Positions 45,119 to 53,476 of a stretch of DNA of 64,000 nt are shown in pieces; position 1 is the stretch's first letter, and every line of letters begins with the position of its first letter. Source of the stretch: Fervidobacterium thailandense. GTDB taxonomy: Bacteria; Thermotogota; Thermotogae; Thermotogales; Fervidobacteriaceae. The DNA is taken from assembly GCF_001719065.1 (NCBI RefSeq), contig NZ_LWAF01000002.1, forward strand, positions 124,001-188,000, given 5' to 3'. Below the pieces are notes generated by a model, which ran no database searches, was not told the DNA's origin, and saw nothing but the letters and a program-made list of their open reading frames with translations. Position numbers and translations under genes: made by a program.

Positions 45119-47497
45119 TTGCAAAGCCTCGAGCAACTGTCAACGAGAATCGTGAAATACTTGCTAAAAAATTATAGAAAGGTCATGCTCATTCTTTTGG
45201 TCGTTGCCGCGGTACTCGGTACCTATGCGTTACTCTTTCTTCGTGTCAACGCGGATATAACGGGGTTGGCCCCGCAAGAAGATCCAAAGTTCAAAGATTT
45301 GATTAAGTACACTTCGGAAAAGCTGACCTCAAACACGTTGGTCGTGGTGTTGACCAAGGTGAAAGGTAAGGATCACGATAAGCTCGCCTCGGAGTTGAAG
45401 GAACTTTTCGAAAAAACACCTTACGTGAATCAAGCTGAGCCTTTCGATAATCCCGAAACATTGGTAAAGTACGGTATGCTGTCCGTCGGTGGTGGAACGG
45501 TATCGGAAACGGTTCGGTATTACCAGTCACTACTGAACGTTGAACCAAAAACGTTGATCGACTTTCGCTTTTGGAGAAACACCGGCGCGGCGCTGCACGA
45601 CATGAACAAGTTCTTGGAAGAGGTTGTCACCAAAAGTGGCATAAAGAAGTACTACTTACTCTCACCGGACGGTGACCTCATGGTCATGAACTTTTCAATG
45701 AACAAACCGATGTCTGACGTGAAGTTCGTATCGGAGGCGGTGACGACACTTAAGTCCATTATCAAGAGTTTCGAGCAAAAGTACGGAATTGTGATCTACT
45801 TCACCGGTGGTGTGATGGGAACTTACGAAAGTAATCAACAAGCCACGAAGGATTTCACGCTCACGAGTATCATTTCACTTCTCGGAGTTCTGTTCATCCT
45901 CCTGGTTGGATTTGGTAACGTTTTAGAACTGGCCTTTTTCTTCTTCGGATTGTTAATTTCGATGGCTATAAGTATGGGAATCATCGCAATCGTGTTGAGG
46001 GAACTCAACATCGTTACAACCTTCGTGAATGCGATGCTTCTGGGTTTGGGTATCGATTACGCAGTCTACATCGTCACCAGGATCCAGGAAAGGTTTAACC
46101 TCGAGGGAGTTTCCAAGGAAAGTATCGTTCACGCATTCGCTGAGAATTTTAGGCCTTCGTTCGTCTCGATGGTCACAACCGCCCTTGCGTTCTTGACGAT
46201 GGTCTTCAGCCCGTCGAACGCGATAAAGCAGATGGGACTTTCCGTTGCCATCGGAGTCTTCATTTACTTTACCGTTTTTAACATCGTCATGCCGATCGCC
46301 CACATGAAGTTTCTGGACAAGTTTAAAGTCAGGCAAAGGGAAACGTACGTGAGGTTTGTGGATTTCGTTAGGCGCAGCAAGCTTCTCATGAATATTACGA
46401 TCCTCGGTACTCTCGTTCTCGCCGCGGTTGGAACGTACTCCATCCTGAATTTCTCCTACACTGCCTCGAGTCTTGTGAGTAAGAACGCCGAGTCGGTTAT
46501 CGCCCAAGATATAGTTGCTCAAAAGTTCGGTCAAATCGGATCTTCAGATGTTGCTATCGCCGAAGTCGGCTCGGAGGAACTCCAGAAAACGATAGAAAAG
46601 CTCATTGAAAAAGGTTTGATATCGTCGGCGTTCTCCATATTAACGTTTGTGGAGAGCCCAGAAAAAGTTACGCAACAACGCTCAGATATATACGTTAGAC
46701 TACTTGAAATAACCCATATACCAATTTTGGAGTTGATCTTTAGAAAGTACGGTCTTTACGAAAGTTTCGTATCAACCCTGGACGTCCTCAAGAACGTTAC
46801 AACAACCGAGGATCTCTTCAAAATAATGGAGAAAGATATCCCAAGTCTGTTTTACAAATCCATCGACGGTAAAAACTATTTACTGGCCTACGTTTCCTTA
46901 CCTTTTGACCTCTGGCAAGCGGATAATTTTAAGCGCTTTTTCGACAGCATGAAGGCACTAAATATTAGAACGTACGGCTATTCGGCACTCTTTTATGAGG
47001 TGATCAACGAGCTTGTCCGTTCCACTGTTCTGGTTCTTGGTTTCGTCTTCATCGTGGAGCTGCTGGTTCTTCTGTTGGATTTCAAAAAGTTTGGCAAAGC
47101 GTTCACGATACTCGTTCTTACGGTACTCAACGGCCTGGCCGCGTTCGGTTTTACCTATCTACTCGGCATCAGAGCGAACTTTATAACGTTCATCGTACTT
47201 CCGATATTCCTTGGTATCGGTGTGGATAGTCTCGTCGAGCTGGAGCACAGTGTGAAGTACGGTAGGGAAAGTATCATCAAGACGGAGAAGGCGATAATCA
47301 TCTGTATAACGACAACCGTGGCTTCTTTCGGTAGTTTTGTGCTTGCAAGAGGACAGCTTCTCAGAGAATTTGGGTTGGTAACCGCAGCCGGTTTAATCGG
47401 TACGTTGTTTATCTCCATCTTTTGGTACCTGAACACGGCGGACAAGAAATGGCGAATACGCGCGAAGGTCAACCCCGAACAGGCGAGTGGGAAGTGA
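45119..47497 (+). CDS. RND-superfamily (MMPL/HAE3-like) exporter
   Basis: The 792-residue protein has 12 predicted membrane helices in two repeats, each with a large exterior loop (about 40-215 and 430-600). Conserved transmembrane Asp residues lie in GLGIDYAVYIVTR and FLGIGVDSLVELEHS. This is the architecture of MmpL/HopN-type exporters that move lipids and hydrophobic molecules. The start is TTG 45119 with GGAGGT 8 bases upstream. The start of the GT4 gene overlaps or closely follows its stop, hinting that the exported compound is a glycolipid or related envelope molecule (inference). Confidence 0.85.
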   Translation: MQSLEQLSTRIVKYLLKNYRKVMLILLVVAAVLGTYALLFLRVNADITGLAPQEDPKFKDLIKYTSEKLTSNTLVVVLTKVKGKDHDKLASELKELFEKTPYVNQAEPFDNPETLVKYGMLSVGGGTVSETVRYYQSLLNVEPKTLIDFRFWRNTGAALHDMNKFLEEVVTKSGIKKYYLLSPDGDLMVMNFSMNKPMSDVKFVSEAVTTLKSIIKSFEQKYGIVIYFTGGVMGTYESNQQATKDFTLTSIISLLGVLFILLVGFGNVLELAFFFFGLLISMAISMGIIAIVLRELNIVTTFVNAMLLGLGIDYAVYIVTRIQERFNLEGVSKESIVHAFAENFRPSFVSMVTTALAFLTMVFSPSNAIKQMGLSVAIGVFIYFTVFNIVMPIAHMKFLDKFKVRQRETYVRFVDFVRRSKLLMNITILGTLVLAAVGTYSILNFSYTASSLVSKNAESVIAQDIVAQKFGQIGSSDVAIAEVGSEELQKTIEKLIEKGLISSAFSILTFVESPEKVTQQRSDIYVRLLEITHIPILELIFRKYGLYESFVSTLDVLKNVTTTEDLFKIMEKDIPSLFYKSIDGKNYLLAYVSLPFDLWQADNFKRFFDSMKALNIRTYGYSALFYEVINELVRSTVLVLGFVFIVELLVLLLDFKKFGKAFTILVLTVLNGLAAFGFTYLLGIRANFITFIVLPIFLGIGVDSLVELEHSVKYGRESIIKTEKAIIICITTTVASFGSFVLARGQLLREFGLVTAAGLIGTLFISIFWYLNTADKKWRIRAKVNPEQASGK

Positions 47498-47501
47498 TAG
47501 T

Positions 47502-48725
47502 GTGCGCATACTGATGGTCTCGGACACGTACTTACCACAAATTAACGGCGTGGCGACGTCGATATATCTGTCGAAGAAGTACCTCGAAATGAGGGGACAT
47601 AGAGTTTACATAGTGGCTCCCGTCAAACCGGACGATGATCCCGACGTTTTGACCGTTCCGGGAATAACTTTTCCTTTCGAAAAACAACACAAGGTTGTCT
47701 TCGCCAACCATCTAAAGATACTCGAGTTCGCGCAGGAAAAGGGGATCGAGTTGATACACAGTCACGATCCACTCGCACTCGGTATCAGGGCACTGAAGGT
47801 GCAACGTGAGATGAGATTGCCTCACGTTCACACATATCACACTTTACTAACGGAGTACCGCCATTACGTTCCACCACCGTTCACACCGGATCGCAAGACT
47901 GTAGAGGAGTTTTCGAAGTGGTTTTGCAACAAAGTGAACGTGGTGATCGCACCAACACCGGAAATCAAGACCGAGCTTCAAAGGTACGGTGTTGAACGAC
48001 CAATCGAGGTGATACCAACCGGCATCGACACAACGGAATTTTCGAAACCCGCAACACGCGATGTACGTGGCGAGTACGGTATCCCGAAAGATGCGATACT
48101 ACTAATGTACGCCGGAAGGTTGGCTAAGGAGAAAAATTTGGACTTCCTCTGCAACGTGGTTGCACGCGTGATGAGGGAGGAACAACGCGTCTGGTTCATG
48201 CTTGTGGGGGATGGTCCGGAAAGAAAATCCCTCGAAGAATTCTTCGAACGCACTGGGCTCGAAGAGCGTGTAGTCTTCACCGGATACGTACCCCACAAGG
48301 AAATAGCAGATTTTTACAAAGCATCGGACCTTTTTGTTTTCGCTTCGTTGACGGAAACCCAGGGGCTTGTTGTGCTTGAGGCGCTCGCAAGTGGTACACC
48401 TGTTGTCGCCATAGCTTACAAAGGTGTTGCCAACGTCTTACGCAACGGGGAGGGTGCATTGACAACGGGGGTGAACGAGGAAGAATTCTACCACGCCATC
48501 TTTCAGGCCCTTTCGAAAAGGGATGAACTATCGGAAAAGGGAAAATTGTACGTGGAGAAACACTGGTCGATGAACGCGATGGTTGAGAGGCTGGAGGCCG
48601 TTTACATGGAAGCTATGGAGCAAGGCTTTGTGGATTTCGAAATGCCGTCGGTCATCAGCACGTCGTTGCAGTTGAAGCTGACAAAACTGTTCAAAAAATT
48701 CCTCGCCCTCGGCGAGGAATTCTAA
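47502..48725 (+). CDS. GT4-family glycosyltransferase, diacylglycerol glucosyltransferase-like
   Basis: The 407-residue GT-B enzyme starts VRILMVSDTYLPQINGVATSI. It has the GT4 donor-site region IPTGIDTTEF, AGRLAKEKNLDFLC, and the E-x7-E motif in TETQGLVVLEALASGTPVVA. The N-terminal DTYxPQxNGV block and YHTLLTEYRHY resemble 1,2-diacylglycerol 3-glucosyltransferases, which make membrane glucolipids in Thermotogae and Firmicutes. GTG 47502 is chosen; GTG 47487 in frame is possible. Its last codons contain the terminator of the converging rsgA operon. Confidence 0.82.
   Translation: MRILMVSDTYLPQINGVATSIYLSKKYLEMRGHRVYIVAPVKPDDDPDVLTVPGITFPFEKQHKVVFANHLKILEFAQEKGIELIHSHDPLALGIRALKVQREMRLPHVHTYHTLLTEYRHYVPPPFTPDRKTVEEFSKWFCNKVNVVIAPTPEIKTELQRYGVERPIEVIPTGIDTTEFSKPATRDVRGEYGIPKDAILLMYAGRLAKEKNLDFLCNVVARVMREEQRVWFMLVGDGPERKSLEEFFERTGLEERVVFTGYVPHKEIADFYKASDLFVFASLTETQGLVVLEALASGTPVVAIAYKGVANVLRNGEGALTTGVNEEEFYHAIFQALSKRDELSEKGKLYVEKHWSMNAMVERLEAVYMEAMEQGFVDFEMPSVISTSLQLKLTKLFKKFLALGEEF
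48693..48721 (-). terminator. Terminator of the rsgA operon, lying inside the GT4 coding end
   Basis: Perfect 11-base arms (48697-48707 and 48711-48721) with a 3-base loop. On the minus strand the stem is followed by six T's (48698-48693). It lies 30 bases past the rsgA stop and covers the last nine codons of the opposing gene. Confidence 0.85.
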
Positions 48726-48750
48726 TCCTTGCGTTAGTGCTACCAAAACT

Positions 48751-49638
48751 TCAAGGCTTTCTGAATGCCTTTTCCTGGATCTCCTTAAGCATCTTCACGT
48801 AGCTTTCGTACCTACTCCTTGGGAGTTTACCTTTCATAACCTGCATTTTAACGAAACATTCCGGCTCGTCAAGGTGCACGCAATCTGGGAAAAAGCATTT
48901 ATCGTTTTCGAATTCGATGAACAGGTACCTCAGTTCCTCAGGTTCGATCCCTTCGAGCTCCAAACTTGCAAAACCTGGTGTATCAACCACCCATCCGCCG
49001 TCGCGTACCCTTAAAAGCTGGGCTGTCGTCGTTGTGTGCCTTCCGCGTTCGAGTTTTTCCGAAATCTCCCCGGTGCGCAGTTTCAAATTCTCATCTATCG
49101 CGTTCAATAAACTACTCTTTCCAACACCAGACATGCCCGCGAACACCGAAATCTTCCCTTGCAGATACTCCTTGAGTTCGGAAATGCCTTCCTTTGTTAC
49201 CGCACTTGTCTTAACGAGCGGATAGAGATTCCCATAGATCTTCTCAAACTCGGTGATTTCATCCCTTTCGAGCAGATCTATTTTGTTCAAGACAAGAACA
49301 AGCGGGAGTTTTTCGCGTTCAACAAGTACAATGAACCTGTCGAGTATTTCCAGGGGAACTTCCGGTTTGCGCAGCGTCGTTACAACAATGACTTGGTCAA
49401 CGTTCGCCACACTGGGCTTTTTCAATTCGCTTCTTCTGTGGAGTATGTTCTCGACAACACCCTCATCACCGTGTATGGGTGTAAACTCGACGGTATCACC
49501 CGTAATGGGGCGGATGCCTTGTTTTTTAAATTTCCCCCTCAACTTACAGAGGTACTGTTTCCCTGTCTCCAGGTCTTCGACAACCAGGAGGTTGGAATAG
49601 AAGCGCAGAACAACTCCTAATCGACGTTTACTTGTCAT
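48751..49638 (-). CDS. rsgA: Ribosome small-subunit-dependent GTPase RsgA
   Basis: The 295-residue circularly permuted GTPase assists 30S maturation. After an N-terminal OB domain the G motifs occur in permuted order: G4 LVLNKIDLL, G1 FAGMSGVGKSSLLNAI, G2 region GRHTTTTAQL and G3 VVDTPGFASLEL. A C-terminal zinc site follows (CFFPDCVH..EPECFV). It begins 2 bases after the PASTA gene stop, in the order rlmN-PASTA-rsgA. Confidence 0.95.
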   Translation of the reverse strand: MTSKRRLGVVLRFYSNLLVVEDLETGKQYLCKLRGKFKKQGIRPITGDTVEFTPIHGDEGVVENILHRRSELKKPSVANVDQVIVVTTLRKPEVPLEILDRFIVLVEREKLPLVLVLNKIDLLERDEITEFEKIYGNLYPLVKTSAVTKEGISELKEYLQGKISVFAGMSGVGKSSLLNAIDENLKLRTGEISEKLERGRHTTTTAQLLRVRDGGWVVDTPGFASLELEGIEPEELRYLFIEFENDKCFFPDCVHLDEPECFVKMQVMKGKLPRSRYESYVKMLKEIQEKAFRKP

Positions 49639-49640
49639 CT

Positions 49641-50423
49641 TTAGAATTGTCCCCCCTGAAGTGTGTTGGTGTCCTCGGTACTCGTTTTTGGAGTAATCTC
49701 CTCGGACGGAACCTGTGGTGTTGAATTTTCCTCCGACGCACTTGGTGAAACGGATGGCACGTTTTCGAGTGGATCGTAAGTCACAGGGGTCTTACCGACC
49801 TCGGCACCGACCTCCGGCGGGATGATTTCCACCGGTCCGGCTTCGGTCGTGGCTTCCTCTTCAACCGGTCCTGGGATGTTGATACGAATCCCCGAGCTCA
49901 CGAAGAGTTTTACTCTATCACCGCTAACAACTTTGGAGCCCGGCGTGGGACTTGTGGATACCACTATTCCCTTGAACGTACCTTCGTTTACCTCCTGGAC
50001 GATCGTTTCAACACCCACATCGCGAAGGATATCCTGAACACTCTTGTACCAAGCACCTTTGAAATTCGGAAGGATGATGGACTTGATGCGAACTTGTTCG
50101 GTGTACAGCTTTATCGTTCTGCCTCGTTTAACACGCGTACCAGCTGTCGGATCCATCCGGATGACCTTACCAGTACCCCCTTCAACTTTCACTATAAAAC
50201 CTTCTGCCGTCAGCTTCCGCACGGCTTCCTGAACGTCCATGTCGACAACGTTTTCCAACTTCACCGTTTCCGTACGCGCTTTGAATATCATGGTCCAATA
50301 AAAAGTTAAACCGCCAAGCGCGGCAGCACCGCAGATTATGAGTACAGACAATGGTATCCAAAGTACAACGCGTAGCATGCCACGTTTTCTTTTCTCCTTC
50401 CTCCTACCACGCAGGTCGATCAC
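49641..50423 (-). CDS. Membrane-anchored PASTA-domain protein without a kinase domain
   Basis: The 260-residue protein has a short basic cytoplasmic start (RGRRKEKRKRG), one membrane helix (about 19-44), two PASTA repeats (about 53-110 with DPTAGTRVKRG and 113-178 with SPTPGSKVVSG) and a Pro/Ser/Thr/Glu-rich tail (about 185-260). PASTA domains bind peptidoglycan stem peptides in PrkC-type kinases and PBPs. Here no kinase or transpeptidase domain exists. The start is GTG 50423 after GGGGAG. In Firmicutes the rlmN-rsgA interval holds prpC-prkC, so this gene occupies the place of a Ser/Thr kinase receptor and may be its remnant; this is inferred from order. Confidence 0.8.
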   Translation of the reverse strand: MIDLRGRRKEKRKRGMLRVVLWIPLSVLIICGAAALGGLTFYWTMIFKARTETVKLENVVDMDVQEAVRKLTAEGFIVKVEGGTGKVIRMDPTAGTRVKRGRTIKLYTEQVRIKSIILPNFKGAWYKSVQDILRDVGVETIVQEVNEGTFKGIVVSTSPTPGSKVVSGDRVKLFVSSGIRINIPGPVEEEATTEAGPVEIIPPEVGAEVGKTPVTYDPLENVPSVSPSASEENSTPQVPSEEITPKTSTEDTNTLQGGQF

Positions 50424-50447
50424 GTTACCACTCCCCGCAGAGTACCA

Positions 50448-51518
50448 TCAAACCTTTCGTTCCACTTTTCCAGCGTTCAACAGATGTCTTCTTCTTAGCT
50501 GACCACATGCCGCATCGATGTCGGTACCCTTTTCACGTCTGATTTCACATTCCACATTGTGTTTCTCAAGAATCTCCTTGAACCTCTCCAACGCCCAGTG
50601 TTGCGGTCTCTCCAAGATGATGGAACCGGTACTCTGTACCGGATTTATCGGAATCAGGTTAACGTAAGCACCGATTCCCCTCAGAAGTTCCGCGAGCTTT
50701 TCGGCATCGTCAGCAAAATCGTTGAATTCGCGTATCAAGACGTACTCGAAAGTAACCCTGTTCTTTGTGATGCGCTGGTACTCCTTCACCGCGTGGATGA
50801 TCTCCTCAACACTGTACTTCTTGTTCAACGGGACGAGCTGATCACGTTTATAGTTCGTCGGAGCGTGCAAGGAAATTGCGAGCTTAACCTCGGGTAGATC
50901 GTGCGCAAGCTGAACTATCTTTTCCGGTATCCCAACTGTCGAGATAGTGATCCTGCGCATACTGATACCTTTTCCCTTCGGATTGTGGAGTATCCTGACA
51001 CTCTTAACGACTTCTTCGTAATTGAGCAGTGGCTCTCCCATGCCCATGAACACGATGTTCCCGATGTTGACCTTGCGGTGCAACTCCATGGCGAGTACTT
51101 GGGCAACGATCTCACCAGCTGACAGATTCCTGTCGTAGCCACTTTGACCGGTGGCGCAGAATACGCATTTCACAGGACAACCAACTTGCGTTGAAATGCA
51201 CGCGGTTACCCGGTCGGGGTGGAAGAGCAGTACAGATTCTATAGTTTTTCCATCCGAAAGTTCCCAGAGAAACTTCGTGGTTTTGTCGATAGCCGAGACC
51301 TGCATATCAAGTAGTTTTGGAATCAACACATCGAAGTTTTCGGAAAGTAACCTTCGATGCTCCTTCGAAAGGTTCGTCATAGCCGAGAAGTCGAAAACCT
51401 TTTTTTTAAACACCCAATCGTACACCTGATCCACACGATACCTTTCAAGTCCCAGAATTCCGAATTGCTCGACGAGTTCCTCGTATTGGTAGTTCAGTAA
51501 GTTTCTCTTCACGCTCAC
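50448..51518 (-). CDS. rlmN: 23S rRNA/tRNA (adenine-C2)-methyltransferase
   Basis: The 356-residue radical-SAM enzyme methylates A2503 of 23S rRNA and A37 of some tRNAs. The cluster motif is CPVKCVFCATG; the SAM loop is MGMGEPLLNYEEV; the methyl-carrying Cys lies near the C-terminus in DIDAACGQLR, with the second in VGCPVK. The GTG at 51518 follows GGGAGG by 8 bases; upstream in-frame codons to 51536 are less likely. It follows the radical-SAM gene at 51533 by 14 bases. Confidence 0.94.
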   Translation of the reverse strand: MSVKRNLLNYQYEELVEQFGILGLERYRVDQVYDWVFKKKVFDFSAMTNLSKEHRRLLSENFDVLIPKLLDMQVSAIDKTTKFLWELSDGKTIESVLLFHPDRVTACISTQVGCPVKCVFCATGQSGYDRNLSAGEIVAQVLAMELHRKVNIGNIVFMGMGEPLLNYEEVVKSVRILHNPKGKGISMRRITISTVGIPEKIVQLAHDLPEVKLAISLHAPTNYKRDQLVPLNKKYSVEEIIHAVKEYQRITKNRVTFEYVLIREFNDFADDAEKLAELLRGIGAYVNLIPINPVQSTGSIILERPQHWALERFKEILEKHNVECEIRREKGTDIDAACGQLRRRHLLNAGKVERKV

Positions 51519-51532
51519 TTTTCTTTCCTCCC

Positions 51533-52366
51533 TCACAAGTTCTGCTTAATCGATTCGCTTTTGTACCTTGTCCCGGAGGAGTTCCGGGGTAAAAACCACA
51601 ACGCACAACAGCCGGAAAAGTCGTACTCCCGGTCGATTGATTTGACGATCCCAGTTGCCACGTTCAAGACCCGTTCCTGTAGCTCCAATCTGTACGTGCC
51701 CCTCGGATGCATGCAGCCCAGAAAGACGTCGTCAAACCTTGACCTTGCAAACTCGAAGAGTCCAGCGACCTCGTCAACGTGTGGTGGAGAGCACTTCGAA
51801 AATGTCGTACCGGCCGTTGGAACAAAGACGTTTATCACAACGTACGGAAAGTGCTGCGAAAGAATCTCCAACGCTTTGTACTCGTGCGTTATCACTCCGC
51901 ACGCGATTCCCACGGTCACGTGTGGGACTTTGATCACCTTCAAAGGTAAGATGGCATCGAGTATGTCCTCTGGTGTTCTCCGAAGCCCGTAAATCGACCA
52001 CAGGACCTCGGGATCGGCAAAAAAATCAAAGCTCACAACATCCGCAACTTCATCGAGTTCGTAGGGAGGGCGCTTGGGAAATCCCACGTGGAAGTTGTAC
52101 GACAACCCGTGTTCGACTTTCAACCGCCTCAGCTTATCCAAGTACGGCTCGAACGGGATCCTCCCCTCGCGATCCATCCCTCCACTGATTAAGAACGAGC
52201 GATACGTATCAAGGTACTTTTCCATCTCGTCAACGTGTACCATGTGCTTTAGATAGTGCCCACCACAGTGTGGACAATTCAGTCCGCAACCGCGCGTAAC
52301 CGTCACAGGAAGTGTTGCGGACGGATCAATACGGATGCAAGCTTTCGTTTCCCTCACACTCCACAT
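51533..52366 (-). CDS. Radical-SAM protein, biotin-synthase-like uncharacterised group
   Basis: The 277-residue protein carries the cluster motif CGLNCPHC near residue 30 and further Cys in FSKCSPPH, LGCMHPRG and a C-terminal SGCCALW. The last motifs are typical of the uncharacterised 'biotin synthetase homologue' group (as I recall, COG1856), some members of which act as lipoyl synthase subunits. ATG 52366 follows TGGAG by 6 bases and overlaps the end of the partner radical-SAM gene by 13 bases, so the two are translationally coupled. Substrate is unknown. Confidence 0.72.
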   Translation of the reverse strand: MWSVRETKACIRIDPSATLPVTVTRGCGLNCPHCGGHYLKHMVHVDEMEKYLDTYRSFLISGGMDREGRIPFEPYLDKLRRLKVEHGLSYNFHVGFPKRPPYELDEVADVVSFDFFADPEVLWSIYGLRRTPEDILDAILPLKVIKVPHVTVGIACGVITHEYKALEILSQHFPYVVINVFVPTAGTTFSKCSPPHVDEVAGLFEFARSRFDDVFLGCMHPRGTYRLELQERVLNVATGIVKSIDREYDFSGCCALWFLPRNSSGTRYKSESIKQNL

Positions 52367-53244
52367 GGTGTTCTCCAATCGATGGGAAGTGTTGTGAGGC
52401 GTTCCTTCTCGTCAAGCTGCATCCAACCGTCGAGTCCAAGCTCGATCAGTTTATCAAGTGCGCTCTCGTATTCTTCTTTCGTTATCTTACGCCCTATGAG
52501 AGGATCATTACGCGCACCAAAGTGCGGTATGTACTGGGACATCAACGCAACGGGAATTCTATTGTCAAGCTCAGCTATGAACTCTAAAGCCCTTTCGTGT
52601 CCACTCACGTTGTTGGGTAACACGAGGATCCTGATTATCAATCCTTTCATCCGCTCCTCGTCAAACGGTCCCACTTGCCGGTACATTTCCTTCACAGCCT
52701 CTTGGGCAACCGTCCAATAATCTGGTACCTTGGAGTAGATTTGACCGAAACGATCGTCGGTGTACCTTATATCGGCCAGATATATATCAACGTAGCCTTC
52801 GAGTGCGCGCAGTGTTTCGATTCGCTCGTAACTTGATGTATTGTAAACAACCGGTAGGGAAAAACCACGTTCCCTCGCAATCTCGAGTGCTTGAATTATC
52901 CAAGGCACGTGCGGTGTCGGGGTAACCAGATCCAGCGTCTTCGCACCGGCTTGCTGGGACTTCAAAAACGCACACGCAAGTTCTTCAAGCGTAATCTCGA
53001 ACCCAACACCCCTTTGCGAAAAGCCCATGTTTTGACAGTAGATGCATTTCATTTGGCACCCGGTGAAGAACACAGCCGCGGCTCCAGTTTCACCGGATAT
53101 GGGTGGTTCCTCACCTTTGTGTAGCACAATGTTCGATAACTTCGGGAGATAACCGACAGTACATACACCAACTTGCTTGGTCCTGTCAACCCTACACATA
53201 CGCGGACAGAGAGTGCATTCTCTGAGAACATCGAGTCCCATCAT
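52354..53244 (-). CDS. Radical-SAM protein, PflA/PflX-like
   Basis: The 296-residue protein has an N-terminal Cys cluster (CTLCPRMCRVDR), then the radical-SAM motif CQMKCIYCQN (about residue 63-72) and the glycine/SAM region DLVTPTPHVPWI. This fits the PflX family (COG1313) of radical-SAM proteins related to glycyl-radical-enzyme activases, but no glycyl-radical enzyme is nearby. It heads a minus-strand run of five genes down to rsgA. Two adjacent ATGs (53244, 53241) can start it. Function is unknown. Confidence 0.75.
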   Translation of the reverse strand: MMGLDVLRECTLCPRMCRVDRTKQVGVCTVGYLPKLSNIVLHKGEEPPISGETGAAAVFFTGCQMKCIYCQNMGFSQRGVGFEITLEELACAFLKSQQAGAKTLDLVTPTPHVPWIIQALEIARERGFSLPVVYNTSSYERIETLRALEGYVDIYLADIRYTDDRFGQIYSKVPDYWTVAQEAVKEMYRQVGPFDEERMKGLIIRILVLPNNVSGHERALEFIAELDNRIPVALMSQYIPHFGARNDPLIGRKITKEEYESALDKLIELGLDGWMQLDEKERLTTLPIDWRTPCGV

Positions 53245-53304
53245 CTTTACTCAAACACCTCGACCCAACAAAATTCTATACTTTTCCCATTTTCCACAAG
53301 TGAA

Positions 53305-53310
53305 ATTATA
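53305..53310 (-). promoter_or_regulatory. Candidate -10 box for the radical-SAM/rlmN/rsgA operon
   Basis: Minus-strand TATAAT about 60 bases before the first gene; no clear -35. Confidence 0.4.
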
Positions 53311-53404
53311 CCACGTTCACGTTCAGTTGTGTTGACGTTATTTGTATTTTTTGTTTTCTGAGTCGGCGAATTGGTTAACACACGTTGCCTGCGGACGAAA
53401 GTTG

Positions 53405-53434
53405 TTGCTTTCGAAACATGCGTTGTGGTATAAT
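53405..53434 (+). promoter_or_regulatory. Candidate sigma-A promoter for the M42 peptidase
   Basis: TTGCTT (53405-53410) and TATAAT (53429-53434), 18-base spacer, about 42 bases before the GTG start. Confidence 0.55.
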
Positions 53435-53476
53435 GATTTTGTAATCACCATCCAATTGGAAATGGAGGTGTCCATC

